64,000 bases of DNA from the NCBI RefSeq assembly GCF_001514235.1, contig NZ_KQ948934.1:124001-188000 (forward strand), read 5' to 3'. This document shows positions 1 to 6,859 of this stretch, piece after piece; within the stretch, counting starts at the first letter, position 1; each line of letters starts with the position of its first letter. The DNA is from Streptomyces caeruleatus (GTDB taxonomy: Bacteria > Actinomycetota > Actinomycetes > Streptomycetales > Streptomycetaceae). A program made the translations under genes and the position numbers. The notes beneath the pieces are model-generated. The model saw nothing but the letters and a program-made list of their open reading frames with translations, was not told the DNA's origin and did not search any database.

Positions 1-558
1 GCCCTCGGTCAGCCGCGGCTCCTGCGCGTGCTGGGCGACGACACCGCCGAAGGCCTTCACGTACTCCAGTGCCCGGCGCATCATCACGGCGTCGTCGACG
101 CACTTGCCGTCGTCGGAGAAGACGGTGACCCCGGCGGCCGACTCGTGCATGGCGCCGAGCTCGGCGAGCTTCTTGCCCTCCAGGCCGACGGTGACGGCGC
201 CGATGGGCTGTACGTCGCAGTAGCCGTGCTCCTGGCCGAGCCGGTAGACCTGCTCGACGACACCGGCCGTGTCGGCGACCGGGAAGGTGTTGGCCATGGC
301 GAACACGGACGTGTAACCGCCGGAGGCGGCCGCGCGCGTGCCGGTCAGCACGGTCTCGGAGTCCTCGCGGCCGGGCTCACGCAGATGGGTGTGCAGGTCG
401 ACCAGGCCCGGCAGCAGCACCTTGCCGGCCGCCTCGACGACCTGGGCGCCCTCGTCCGAGAGCCCCGTGCCGACCGCCTCGATGACGGCACCGTCGATCA
501 GCACGTCCTGCGGCTCGCCGCCGAGCACCTTCGCACCACGGATCAGGATCTTGCTCAT
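1..558 (-). CDS. pyrC: Dihydroorotase, N-terminal part (cut by window edge)
   Basis: Catalyses ring closure of carbamoyl-aspartate to dihydroorotate, the third step of UMP synthesis, in the cytoplasm. Only about the first 186 codons lie in the window. Translation of the minus strand from the ATG at 558 gives MSKILIRGAKVLGGE, followed by the amidohydrolase zinc-binding motif DLHTHLREPG near residue 53 and a conserved SDDGKCV stretch further on. The start lies 5 bases after the TAA of pyrB, so the two are probably translated together from the pyrR-pyrB-pyrC transcript. The remainder of the TIM-barrel metal site and the C-terminus are outside the window. Confidence 0.95.
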   Translation of the reverse strand, partial: MSKILIRGAKVLGGEPQDVLIDGAVIEAVGTGLSDEGAQVVEAAGKVLLPGLVDLHTHLREPGREDSETVLTGTRAAASGGYTSVFAMANTFPVADTAGVVEQVYRLGQEHGYCDVQPIGAVTVGLEGKKLAELGAMHESAAGVTVFSDDGKCVDDAVMMRRALEYVKAFGGVVAQHAQEPRLTEG

Positions 559-563
559 CTGTC

Positions 564-1544
564 TTACTTCTCCTCGGTGGTACGGGCGTGGGTGAGGGCG
601 GGTTCGTTGCCGCCGAGCAGCAGGTACAGAACGGCCATCCGGATGGACACTCCGTTTGCGACCTGCTCGACGACGGTGCAACGTTCCGAGTCGGCGACCT
701 CTGCGGTGATCTCCATGCCGCGCACCATCGGGCCGGGGTGCATCACGATGGCGTGCTCGGGCATCCGCGCCATGCGGTCGCCGTCGAGTCCGTAGCGCCG
801 CGAGTACTCGCGCTCGGTCGGGAAGAACGCGGCGTTCATACGCTCGCGCTGCACGCGCAGCATCATCACCGCGTCGGTCTTGGCCAGGGTGCTGTCGAGG
901 TCGTACGACACCTCGCAGGGCCAGGTCTCGACGCCGACCGGCACCAGGGTCGGCGGGGCGACGAGGGTGACCTCGGCGCCGAGGGTGTGCAGCAGGTCGA
1001 CGTTGGAGCGGGCGACCCGGCTGTGCAGGACGTCGCCGACGATCGTGATGCGCCGGCCGTTGAGGTCCTGGCCGAGCCCGGCGTCCCGGCCGACGAGCCG
1101 GCGGCGCATGGTGAAGGCGTCCAGCAGGGCCTGGGTGGGGTGCTGGTGGGTGCCGTCGCCCGCGTTGATGACGGCTGCGTCGATCCAGCCGGAGTTGGCG
1201 AGGCGGTACGGCGCTCCGGAGGCGCCGTGCCGGATGACGACGGCGTCGACGCCCATGGCCTCCAGGGTCTGCGCGGTGTCCTTCAGGGACTCGCCCTTGG
1301 AGACGCTCGACCCCTTGGCGGTGAAGTTGATGACGTCGGCGGAGAGGCGCTTCTCGGCGGCCTCGAAGGAGATACGCGTGCGCGTGGAGTCCTCGAAGAA
1401 GAGGTTCACGACGGTGCGGCCGCGCAGGGTCGGCAGCTTCTTGATCGGCCGGTCGGCGACCCGCGCCATCTCCTCGGCGGTGTCGAGGATCAGGACGGCG
1501 TCGTCGCGGGTGAGGTCGGCGGCCGAGATGAGATGACGCTGCAT
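564..1544 (-). CDS. pyrB: Aspartate carbamoyltransferase catalytic chain
   Basis: Joins carbamoyl phosphate and aspartate to form carbamoyl-aspartate, the committed step of pyrimidine synthesis. The 326-residue length is normal for a catalytic chain. The carbamoyl-phosphate site FFEDSTRTR is near residue 50, HPTQALLDAF near residue 137, and HPGPMVRG near the C-terminus. No pyrI regulatory-chain gene follows, so control is probably through PyrR. It sits between pyrR (78-base gap upstream) and pyrC (5-base gap downstream), all on the minus strand. The ATG at 1544 gives the usual MQRHLISAADL start. Confidence 0.97.
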   Translation of the reverse strand: MQRHLISAADLTRDDAVLILDTAEEMARVADRPIKKLPTLRGRTVVNLFFEDSTRTRISFEAAEKRLSADVINFTAKGSSVSKGESLKDTAQTLEAMGVDAVVIRHGASGAPYRLANSGWIDAAVINAGDGTHQHPTQALLDAFTMRRRLVGRDAGLGQDLNGRRITIVGDVLHSRVARSNVDLLHTLGAEVTLVAPPTLVPVGVETWPCEVSYDLDSTLAKTDAVMMLRVQRERMNAAFFPTEREYSRRYGLDGDRMARMPEHAIVMHPGPMVRGMEITAEVADSERCTVVEQVANGVSIRMAVLYLLLGGNEPALTHARTTEEK

Positions 1545-1622
1545 CTGTCAGGCTCCGTAAGGCAGTTCGGGAGATTACGGGCAAGTGCGGGCATGCCGAA
1601 GGGAGGCGTTCCCGCCGGCTTG

Positions 1623-2192
1623 CTACGGGGTCTGCTTGGCACCGAGCAGCACGGTGTCGCGACCGTCCTCCTCGGCGAGCTGGACCTTGACCGTCTCCCG
1701 CAACGAGGTGGGGAGGTTCTTGCCGACGTAGTCGGCGCGGATGGGCAGTTCGCGGTGGCCTCTGTCGACGAGGACCGCGAGCTGCACCGCACGGGGGCGC
1801 CCGATGTCGTTCAGTGCGTCGAGGGCGGCGCGGATGGTGCGGCCGGAGAACAGGACGTCGTCGACGAGGACGACGAGGCGGCCGTCGATGCCGTCACCGG
1901 GGATCTCGGTGCGGGCCAGCGCACGCGGCGGGTGCATGCGCAGGTCGTCGCGGTACATGGTGATGTCGAGCGAGCCGACCGGGATCTTGCGCTCGGTGAT
2001 CTGCTCGAGCTTGGCGGCGAGCCGCTGGGCGAGGAAGACGCCGCGGGTCGGAATGCCGAGGAGCACCACGTCGTCGGCGCCCTTGGCGCGTTCGACGATC
2101 TCGTGCGCGATGCGGGTCAACACCCGCGCGATGTCAGGGCCTTCGAGAACGGGCCGGGCTTCGGACGCTTGCGTGTCCTGCTGGCTGTCCAT
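1623..2192 (-). CDS. pyrR: Bifunctional pyr operon RNA-binding regulator / uracil phosphoribosyltransferase
   Basis: PyrR binds pyr mRNA when UMP or UTP is abundant and lowers expression of the operon; many family members also have uracil phosphoribosyltransferase activity. The protein has 189 residues, with the PRPP-binding segment VVLVDDVLFSGRTIRAAL near residues 108-125 and the PyrR-typical IPTRGVFLA near residue 48. It is the first gene of the pyrimidine operon. The Shine-Dalgarno GGAGG lies 10 bases before the ATG and inside the tail of a PyrR-type RNA element, which suggests translational autorepression as described for mycobacterial PyrR. Confidence 0.97.
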   Translation of the reverse strand: MDSQQDTQASEARPVLEGPDIARVLTRIAHEIVERAKGADDVVLLGIPTRGVFLAQRLAAKLEQITERKIPVGSLDITMYRDDLRMHPPRALARTEIPGDGIDGRLVVLVDDVLFSGRTIRAALDALNDIGRPRAVQLAVLVDRGHRELPIRADYVGKNLPTSLRETVKVQLAEEDGRDTVLLGAKQTP

Positions 2193-2212
2193 ACGAGAGG
2201 GACCTCCTTCTC

Positions 2213-2226
2213 CGCCTCACGGGACG
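2213..2226 (-). promoter_or_regulatory. Candidate PyrR-binding RNA loop in the pyrR leader
   Basis: Read on the minus strand, this 14-mer is CGTCCCGTGAGGCG. It agrees with the published PyrR-binding consensus ARUCCNGNGAGGYU at 12 of 14 positions. The agreement with Bacillus pyr binding loops continues into the following GAGAAGG. It lies directly before the GGAGG of pyrR, so PyrR binding would hide the ribosome-binding site. The function is inferred from sequence similarity and position. Confidence 0.75.
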
Positions 2227-2369
2227 GACCTTAAAGGACGTCTGGTTTGCGCCATCCACCGTAGCAGGTCGGCGACCCGCTCCCGTTCACCCACTTGGCC
2301 TAATCGGCCACCGATAGCACGGAAGAGTCGGTGTGGACCATTCGGCTTGACGCGCCAGAGTAACGCTGC

Positions 2370-2390
2370 GTAACCTCACAGTGAGTTACC
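2370..2390. promoter_or_regulatory. Candidate BldD operator upstream of bldD
   Basis: An imperfect palindrome centred near 2380 (GTAACCTCAC facing AGTGAGTTAC) contains the AGTGA and TCAC halves of BldD boxes as I remember them. It lies 56-76 bases before the bldD ATG, in the 253-base gap shared with the divergent pyr operon. BldD is known to repress its own gene, so an autoregulatory site is expected here. No promoter hexamers were assigned with confidence. Confidence 0.5.
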
Positions 2391-2445
2391 AACCGCGCGG
2401 CATGGAACCCAAGCCAGTCGCGTCGACCCAGTGCCGGGGAGCTAT

Positions 2446-2949
2446 ATGTCCAGCGAATACGCCAAACAGCTCGGGGCCAAGCTCCGGGCCATCCGCACCC
2501 AGCAGGGCCTTTCTCTTCACGGTGTCGAGGAGAAGTCCCAGGGACGCTGGAAGGCCGTTGTGGTCGGTTCGTACGAGCGCGGCGACCGCGCCGTGACCGT
2601 GCAGCGCCTCGCCGAGTTGGCGGATTTCTACGGCGTTCCGGTGCAGGAGCTGCTTCCGGGCACCACGCCCGGCGGCGCCGCCGAGCCGCCGCCGAAGCTG
2701 GTCCTGGACCTGGAGCGACTGGCCCACGTCCCGGCCGAGAAGGCGGGTCCGCTGCAGCGGTACGCCGCGACGATCCAGTCGCAGCGCGGTGACTACAACG
2801 GCAAGGTGCTCTCGATCCGCCAGGACGACCTGCGCACACTCGCCGTCATCTACGACCAGTCGCCCTCGGTCCTCACCGAGCAGCTGATCAGCTGGGGTGT
2901 GCTGGACGCGGACGCGCGCCGCGCGGTCTCCCACGCCGAGGAGGGCTGA
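2446..2949 (+). CDS. bldD: Developmental master regulator BldD (c-di-GMP-responsive repressor)
   Basis: BldD represses sporulation genes during vegetative growth by binding DNA as a dimer held together by four c-di-GMP molecules. The 167-residue protein has an XRE-type helix-turn-helix at about residues 9-70 (LRAIRTQQGLSLHGVEEKS, then the SYERGDR recognition region). The C-terminal c-di-GMP signature RGD (114-116) and RQDD (125-128) is intact. The ATG at 2446, giving MSSEYAKQLG, was preferred over an in-frame GTG 15 bases upstream because it yields the family length. It stands alone, diverges from pyrR, and is followed by a strong terminator. Confidence 0.98.
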   Translation: MSSEYAKQLGAKLRAIRTQQGLSLHGVEEKSQGRWKAVVVGSYERGDRAVTVQRLAELADFYGVPVQELLPGTTPGGAAEPPPKLVLDLERLAHVPAEKAGPLQRYAATIQSQRGDYNGKVLSIRQDDLRTLAVIYDQSPSVLTEQLISWGVLDADARRAVSHAEEG

Positions 2950-2987
2950 GCCCTCTCCCAGGGGTCGAGGCCCTTCAGCAGAAACGT

Positions 2988-3033
2988 GCCGCCGGGGTGG
3001 CCGGAACTATGCGGTTCCGGCCACCCCGGCGGC
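2988..3033 (+). terminator. Terminator hairpin after bldD
   Basis: A perfect 20-bp inverted repeat (arms 2988-3007 and 3014-3033) with a 6-base loop begins 38 bases after the bldD stop. It has no long T-tract, which is common in Streptomyces. Together with the next hairpin it separates bldD from convergent nusB. Confidence 0.85.
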
Positions 3034-3070
3034 GTTCTGTGGGCCTGCGAAGGCCCAGAGGCACCGGACC

Positions 3071-3112
3071 CGCCGGAGGGCCCGCAGCATCCCTGCTGCG
3101 GGCCCTCCGGCG
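3071..3112. terminator. Bidirectional terminator hairpin between bldD and nusB
   Basis: A second perfect inverted repeat, 18 bp per arm (3071-3088 and 3095-3112) with a 6-base loop, lies 13 bases beyond the nusB stop. It probably ends the minus-strand efp-nusB transcript and backs up the bldD terminator. Confidence 0.8.
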
Positions 3113-3125
3113 CTCTTCGAAACCC

Positions 3126-3560
3126 CTACGCCTCGTCGCGACGCAGGGAGGGCTTCAGGTCCTTGAGCCGGCCGAGCAGGCCGTTGACGAACGAGGGCGA
3201 CTCGTCCGTGGAGAACTCCTTCGCCAGCTGCACCATCTCGTCCAGCACGACCGCGTCCGGAGTCTCGTCGACCCAGATCAGCTCATGCGCGCCGAGGCGC
3301 AGGATGTTGCGGTCCACGACCGGCATCCGGTCCAGCGTCCAGCCGACCGAGTACTGGGCGATCAGCTCGTCGATCCGCTTCGCGTGTGCCGCGTAGCCCT
3401 CGACCAGCTCCATCGTGTACTCGCTCACCGGCGGCTGCCGGGTGTCGGCCCGGGAGAGCCGGACCCAGTCCGCGAGGACCGTCAGGACGTCGACGCCGCG
3501 CTGGTCGCCCTCGAAGAGGATCTGGAAGGCGCGCTTGCGGGCCGTGTTGCGGGCAGCCAC
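3126..3560 (-). CDS. nusB: Transcription antitermination factor NusB
   Basis: NusB binds NusE (ribosomal protein S10) and boxA RNA in the rRNA antitermination complex. The 144-residue protein begins MAARNTARKRAFQILFEGDQ with a GTG start and has the all-helical NusB fold, including VDRNILRLGAHEL near residue 83 and VLDEMVQLAKEFS near residue 108. The efp stop lies just 3 bases upstream of the start, so efp and nusB are probably one transcript. Confidence 0.97.
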   Translation of the reverse strand: MAARNTARKRAFQILFEGDQRGVDVLTVLADWVRLSRADTRQPPVSEYTMELVEGYAAHAKRIDELIAQYSVGWTLDRMPVVDRNILRLGAHELIWVDETPDAVVLDEMVQLAKEFSTDESPSFVNGLLGRLKDLKPSLRRDEA

Positions 3561-3562
3561 GG

Positions 3563-4129
3563 TTAGCTGTTCACCCGGCCGAGGTAGTCGCTCGTACGGG
3601 TGTCGACCTTGATCTTCTCACCGGTGGTGATGAAGAGCGGCACGTTGATCTGGTGGCCGGTCTCCAGGGTGGCGGGCTTGGTGCCACCGGTGGAGCGGTC
3701 GCCCTGGACGCCCGGCTCGGTCTCCTGGATGACCAGCTCGACGGCGGCGGGCAGCTCGACGAAGAGCACCTCGCCCTCGTGCTGGGCGACGGTGGCGGTG
3801 AAGCCCTCGATCAGGAAGTTCGCGGCGTCGCCGACGGCCTTGCGGTCGACCATGAGCTGGTCGTAGGTCTCCATGTCCATGAAGACGAAGTACTCGCCGT
3901 CCATGTAGGAGAACTGCATGTCGCGCTTGTCGACGGTGGCCGTCTCGACCTTCACGCCGGCGTTGAAGGTCTTGTCGACGACCTTCCCGGAGAGCACGTT
4001 CTTGAGCTTGGTGCGCACGAAGGCCGGGCCCTTGCCGGGCTTGACGTGCTGGAACTCGACGACGGACCAGAGCTGGCCGCCTTCGAGCTTGAGCACCATG
4101 CCGTTCTTGAGGTCGTTCGTGGAAGCCAC
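3563..4129 (-). CDS. efp: Elongation factor P
   Basis: EF-P enters the ribosomal E site and rescues ribosomes stalled on polyproline stretches. The protein has 188 residues in three beta domains: KOW-like N-terminus, OB, and the C-terminal OB domain ending VDTRTSDYLGRVNS. The tip loop reads KPGKGPAF near residues 30-37. This PGKGP form is the actinobacterial type, described as working with an unmodified lysine, and no epmA/epmB-like gene is present here. GTG start, with CAGGAG 11 bases upstream. nusB follows directly. Confidence 0.98.
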   Translation of the reverse strand: MASTNDLKNGMVLKLEGGQLWSVVEFQHVKPGKGPAFVRTKLKNVLSGKVVDKTFNAGVKVETATVDKRDMQFSYMDGEYFVFMDMETYDQLMVDRKAVGDAANFLIEGFTATVAQHEGEVLFVELPAAVELVIQETEPGVQGDRSTGGTKPATLETGHQINVPLFITTGEKIKVDTRTSDYLGRVNS

Positions 4130-4188
4130 GGTTGCGGAATCTCCTGGACTGACGTGGACGACCCCGGCGCACGCGCGTAGCCGACGAG

Positions 4189-5295
4189 CTAGAGCGCGAG
4201 CAGCTCCTTGGTCGTGATGGTGAGTAGCTCGGGTCCGCCGTCCGCCTCGGGGCGGACGACGAGCGTGTCATCGATCCGGACACCGCCCCGGCCCGGGAGG
4301 TGGACCCCCGGTTCGACGGTGACCGGCACGCAAGCGTCCAGTTTACCCATGGCCGCGGGAGCCAACTGAGGGTCCTCGTCGATTTCGAGTCCGACACCGT
4401 GTCCCGTCAAGGGCGGAAGGCCCTGCGCGTACCCCGCGGAGTCCAGCACCTGGCGTGCCGCACGGTCCACATCCCGGTAGGCGGCGCCCGGCGCCAGCGA
4501 CTCCCGTCCGGCGCGCTGGGCGGCGAAGACCAGGTCGTACAGCTCGATCTGCCAGTCGGCGGGCGACGTACCGATGACGAACGTACGGCCGATCTCGCAC
4601 CGGTAGCCGCGGTACGTGGCACCCAGGCAGACGGAGAGGAAGTCGCCCTCCTCAACGCGGCGGTCGGTCGGGCGGTGTGCGCGTCGGCCGGCGTTCGGGC
4701 CGGTGGCGACGGAGGTGGGGAAGGCGGGGCCGTCGGCGCCGTGATCGACGAGGCGGCGTTCGAGTTCGAGGGCGAGGTGGCGTTCGGTTCGGCCGACGAG
4801 GATGGATTCGAGCAGCTCCCCGAGGGCCTGGTCGGCGATCTCCGCGCCGATCCTGAGGCAGGAGATCTCCTCCTCGTCCTTGACCACCCGAAGCTGCTCG
4901 ACCGCGCCGCCGAGGTCGGCGAGGCGCAGTCGCGGCACGACCGAGCGGATGGCTCGGTGCCGGGCCACGGTGAGGTGGTGTTCCTCCACGGCGAGACAGA
5001 CCCCGCCCTGCGCCGCGGCGAGGTCGGCCGCGGCTACGGCGGGGTCGCCTCCGGCGCCGGGGAGGGCGTGGATCCGCAGTGCCTCGTCGGGACGGCCTTC
5101 GCTGGGGCGGTCGTCGAGCGGGCCGGCGCACACGAGCAGGTCTTCGGTCTTGCCGAGGAGCAGCACGGAGCCCTGCGGGGCGGCGCCCGCGAGGTAGCGG
5201 ACGTTGGCGGGGCGGGAGATCAGCGCGGTGGCGCTGCCGCTGGCTTGGCAGCGGTCCCTCAGCCGGGATCGGCGGGTGGCGTACACCTCTGACAT
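4189..5295 (-). CDS. M24-family aminopeptidase P / Xaa-Pro dipeptidase-like protein
   Basis: Probably a cytoplasmic metallopeptidase that removes N-terminal residues before proline. The 368-residue protein has a creatinase-like N-terminal domain (MSEVYATRRSRLRDRC, PANVRYLAGA) and a pita-bread catalytic domain from about residue 145. The metal-site regions are recognisable: TGHGVGLEIDEDP (His), VTVEPGVHLPG (Glu) and GVRIDDTLVV (Glu). The segment at FLSVCLGATYRGYRCEIGRTF carries Cys or Glu where peptidases usually have the two metal Asp residues, so activity is uncertain. It lies 59 bases upstream of efp, a common actinobacterial arrangement. Confidence 0.85.
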   Translation of the reverse strand: MSEVYATRRSRLRDRCQASGSATALISRPANVRYLAGAAPQGSVLLLGKTEDLLVCAGPLDDRPSEGRPDEALRIHALPGAGGDPAVAAADLAAAQGGVCLAVEEHHLTVARHRAIRSVVPRLRLADLGGAVEQLRVVKDEEEISCLRIGAEIADQALGELLESILVGRTERHLALELERRLVDHGADGPAFPTSVATGPNAGRRAHRPTDRRVEEGDFLSVCLGATYRGYRCEIGRTFVIGTSPADWQIELYDLVFAAQRAGRESLAPGAAYRDVDRAARQVLDSAGYAQGLPPLTGHGVGLEIDEDPQLAPAAMGKLDACVPVTVEPGVHLPGRGGVRIDDTLVVRPEADGGPELLTITTKELLAL

Positions 5296-5410
5296 GACCC
5301 GAGCGTAAGAGCTCCGCTCGGTTGGCGCCGGTTGGGGGCGTCTGAGTGGGGTGTCTGGATTGTGGGGGTTGGTGGGGGAGCTGTGTGTGTGGGGGGGTGT
5401 GGGGTGTGAG

Positions 5411-5490
5411 TGCCGCTTGAGGTTGTGTGCCGGGTGCGGGGTCGTGGGGGTGCCGCTTGAGGTTGTGTGCCGGGTGCGGGGTCGTGGGGG
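5411..5490. repeat. Exact 40-bp tandem duplication
   Basis: Bases 5411-5450 and 5451-5490 are identical. The unit begins TGCCGCTTGAGG and ends GTCGTGGGGG. It lies between a G-rich tract and a dispersed repeat element. No coding role is visible. Confidence 0.9.
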
Positions 5491-5520
5491 CTTGTCGCGC
5501 AGTTCCCCGCGCCCCTGGGG
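5487..5520. repeat. Dispersed Streptomyces intergenic element (GCGCAGTTCCCC type), copy 1
   Basis: Contains CTTGTCGCGCAGTTCCCC followed by GCGCCCCTGGGG. Related core sequences occur in the gaps at 27447-27471 and 54507-54553. I recall this motif as widespread in Streptomyces intergenic DNA, usually as a hairpin at gene ends. Confidence 0.65.
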
Positions 5521-5541
5521 CGCTGGCCTGCGGGTCGGCTG

Positions 5542-5826
5542 CCAGATCGGGAGTCGGCCCCTGGGGTGCTTCCCTGCGGGTCGGCCACCGGATCGGGAGT
5601 CGGCCCCTGGGGCGCTGCCCCGCAGGTCCGCCGCCAGATCGGGAGCCGGCCCCCGGAGTACTCCCCCGCAGGTCCGCTACCAGATCGGGAGCCGACCCCC
5701 GAAGTACTCCCCCGCAGGCCCGCCGCCAGATCGGGAGCCGACCCCCGAAGTACTCCCCCGCAGGTCCGCTACCAGATCGGGAGCCGACCCCCGAAGTACT
5801 CCCCCGCAGGCCCGCTACCAGGTCGG
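5542..5826. repeat. Array of six 46-bp tandem repeats plus a partial unit
   Basis: Units start at 5542, 5588, 5634, 5680, 5726 and 5772; a 9-base partial unit begins at 5818. Units 4-6 are almost identical, while units 1-2 are more diverged. Each unit begins CCAGATCGGGAG and most carry CGAAGTACTCCCCCGCAGG. The array runs into the last codons of the ATPase gene: its TAG (5815-5817) is the end of unit 6. There are no variable spacers, so this is a minisatellite and not CRISPR. Confidence 0.92.
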
Positions 5827-6723
5827 AGGGCTGGCGATGGAGCGGGACAGGACGTCGTTGAGGACCTGGGCTGTTTGAGGGACGTCGAGTTGGGAGTTGT
5901 CGATGATGGGGAGGCCGGAGCCGTACCAGCCGGCCATGCGGCCGTGGATGCGGGCGACCTCCTCGTCGGTGAGGCGGCGGTTGCCGGAGCGTTCGGCGTT
6001 GCGCTCCAGGACGATCTCGAGGCCGGGGAGGAGGACGACCGGGAGGAGGCCGGGGCCCACGTGGCGCTTCCAGCCGCCGAGGCCGACCACCGGGCGGTCG
6101 GGGAAGACCGCGTCGTCGAGGATGCACGAGATGCCGTTGGCCAGGAAGTTGCGCGCGGCGAAGCCGCAGGTGCGGCGGGCGAGGCGGTACTGGGCCTCGG
6201 AGTTGTCGTTCCAGCCGGACTGGGGGTCGGCGAAGCCCGAGCGGACCCATTCACGGACGTCGTCGAGGCTGATGTGGGCCGTGGGGACGCGGCGGTGGTC
6301 CGCCCAGTACTTGGCGACGCTGGTCTTGCCGGCCCCGGCCGGGCCGATGAGCAGGACCGCGAGGGTCGTGGCGGCGGGGTCGGGGGCCGCGGCGGCGGGC
6401 GGGGCGCTCGGCATGCCCACGGGGCCGCCCGGCGGCAGCGGGACGTGGCCGGTGGTCTCCGGCGCGGGCGGGACGTGGGCGTGCTGCGGGCTGTGCGGGG
6501 CCGGGCCGGGCGGGGTGAAGCCCGGTGCCGGAGGCGGCGGGGGCACGGGAGCGGATCCCTGGTGCGGGGCCTGCGGGGCAGGGCCCTGATGCGTGCCCGG
6601 GTGGTGCGGACCCGGGTGTTGTGCGGCCGGCGTCCAGCCGTGCCCCGACTGGTGGGGCGGCGGCAGCGGAGAACCCACTGCGTGCTGCATCCGGTGCCAC
6701 TCCGTCTCGTCTTCCATGACCAT
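5815..6723 (-). CDS. P-loop ATP/GTP-binding protein with Pro-rich N-terminus
   Basis: The exact role is unknown. The 302-residue protein has a low-complexity Pro/His/Gly-rich region at residues 20-115, then a nucleotide-kinase-like P-loop domain with Walker A GPAGAGKTS at 127-135. Later motifs ISLDDVREWV and GISCILDDAVFPD resemble polynucleotide or adenylyl-type kinases that act on small substrates. The domain near the C-terminus (RNAERSGNRRLTDEEV) could be a lid. The start at 6723 is uncertain; an ATG two codons later is also possible. The stop codon lies in a 46-bp minisatellite, so the C-terminal end may vary between strains. Confidence 0.7.
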   Translation of the reverse strand: MVMEDETEWHRMQHAVGSPLPPPHQSGHGWTPAAQHPGPHHPGTHQGPAPQAPHQGSAPVPPPPPAPGFTPPGPAPHSPQHAHVPPAPETTGHVPLPPGGPVGMPSAPPAAAAPDPAATTLAVLLIGPAGAGKTSVAKYWADHRRVPTAHISLDDVREWVRSGFADPQSGWNDNSEAQYRLARRTCGFAARNFLANGISCILDDAVFPDRPVVGLGGWKRHVGPGLLPVVLLPGLEIVLERNAERSGNRRLTDEEVARIHGRMAGWYGSGLPIIDNSQLDVPQTAQVLNDVLSRSIASPPTW

Positions 6724-6859
6724 TGGCGCTGGCAGCAGGGTGTGAACCCCGCTCGCTACCGAACGGTACCGCCCCCGGCCGCCGTTTGGTGAACGGCCGG
6801 TGGCGGTCCGAAGTGCCCATCGCCACAGGCGAATCGGACGGAAGGGCGGTTCGCCGGAC

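Larger units (their letters stand above)
5296..5814. other. Repeat-rich intergenic region without a convincing gene
   Basis: This 519-base gap lies between the start of the aminopeptidase gene and the stop of the AAA ATPase gene. It holds a strongly G-rich plus strand (5310-5410), an exact 40-bp tandem duplication (5411-5490), one copy of a dispersed GCGCAGTTCCCC element, and an array of 46-bp repeats. Long open frames cross it in several phases because the GC-rich units lack stops; none looks like a gene. Confidence 0.85.

Noticed and set aside
588..2234. Long plus-strand open frame (548 codons) opposite pyrB and pyrR
   Set aside because: GC-rich antisense shadow; low-complexity Asp/Val/Gly/Ala composition, no ribosome-binding site, and both minus-strand genes are certain.
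5542..5826. 46-bp repeats considered as a CRISPR array
   Set aside because: Units abut with no variable spacers and no cas genes are nearby; this is a tandem minisatellite.
4652..6250. 532-codon minus-strand frame through the repeat gap
   Set aside because: Pro/Arg-rich translation caused by stop-free 46-bp units and overlap with two real genes.
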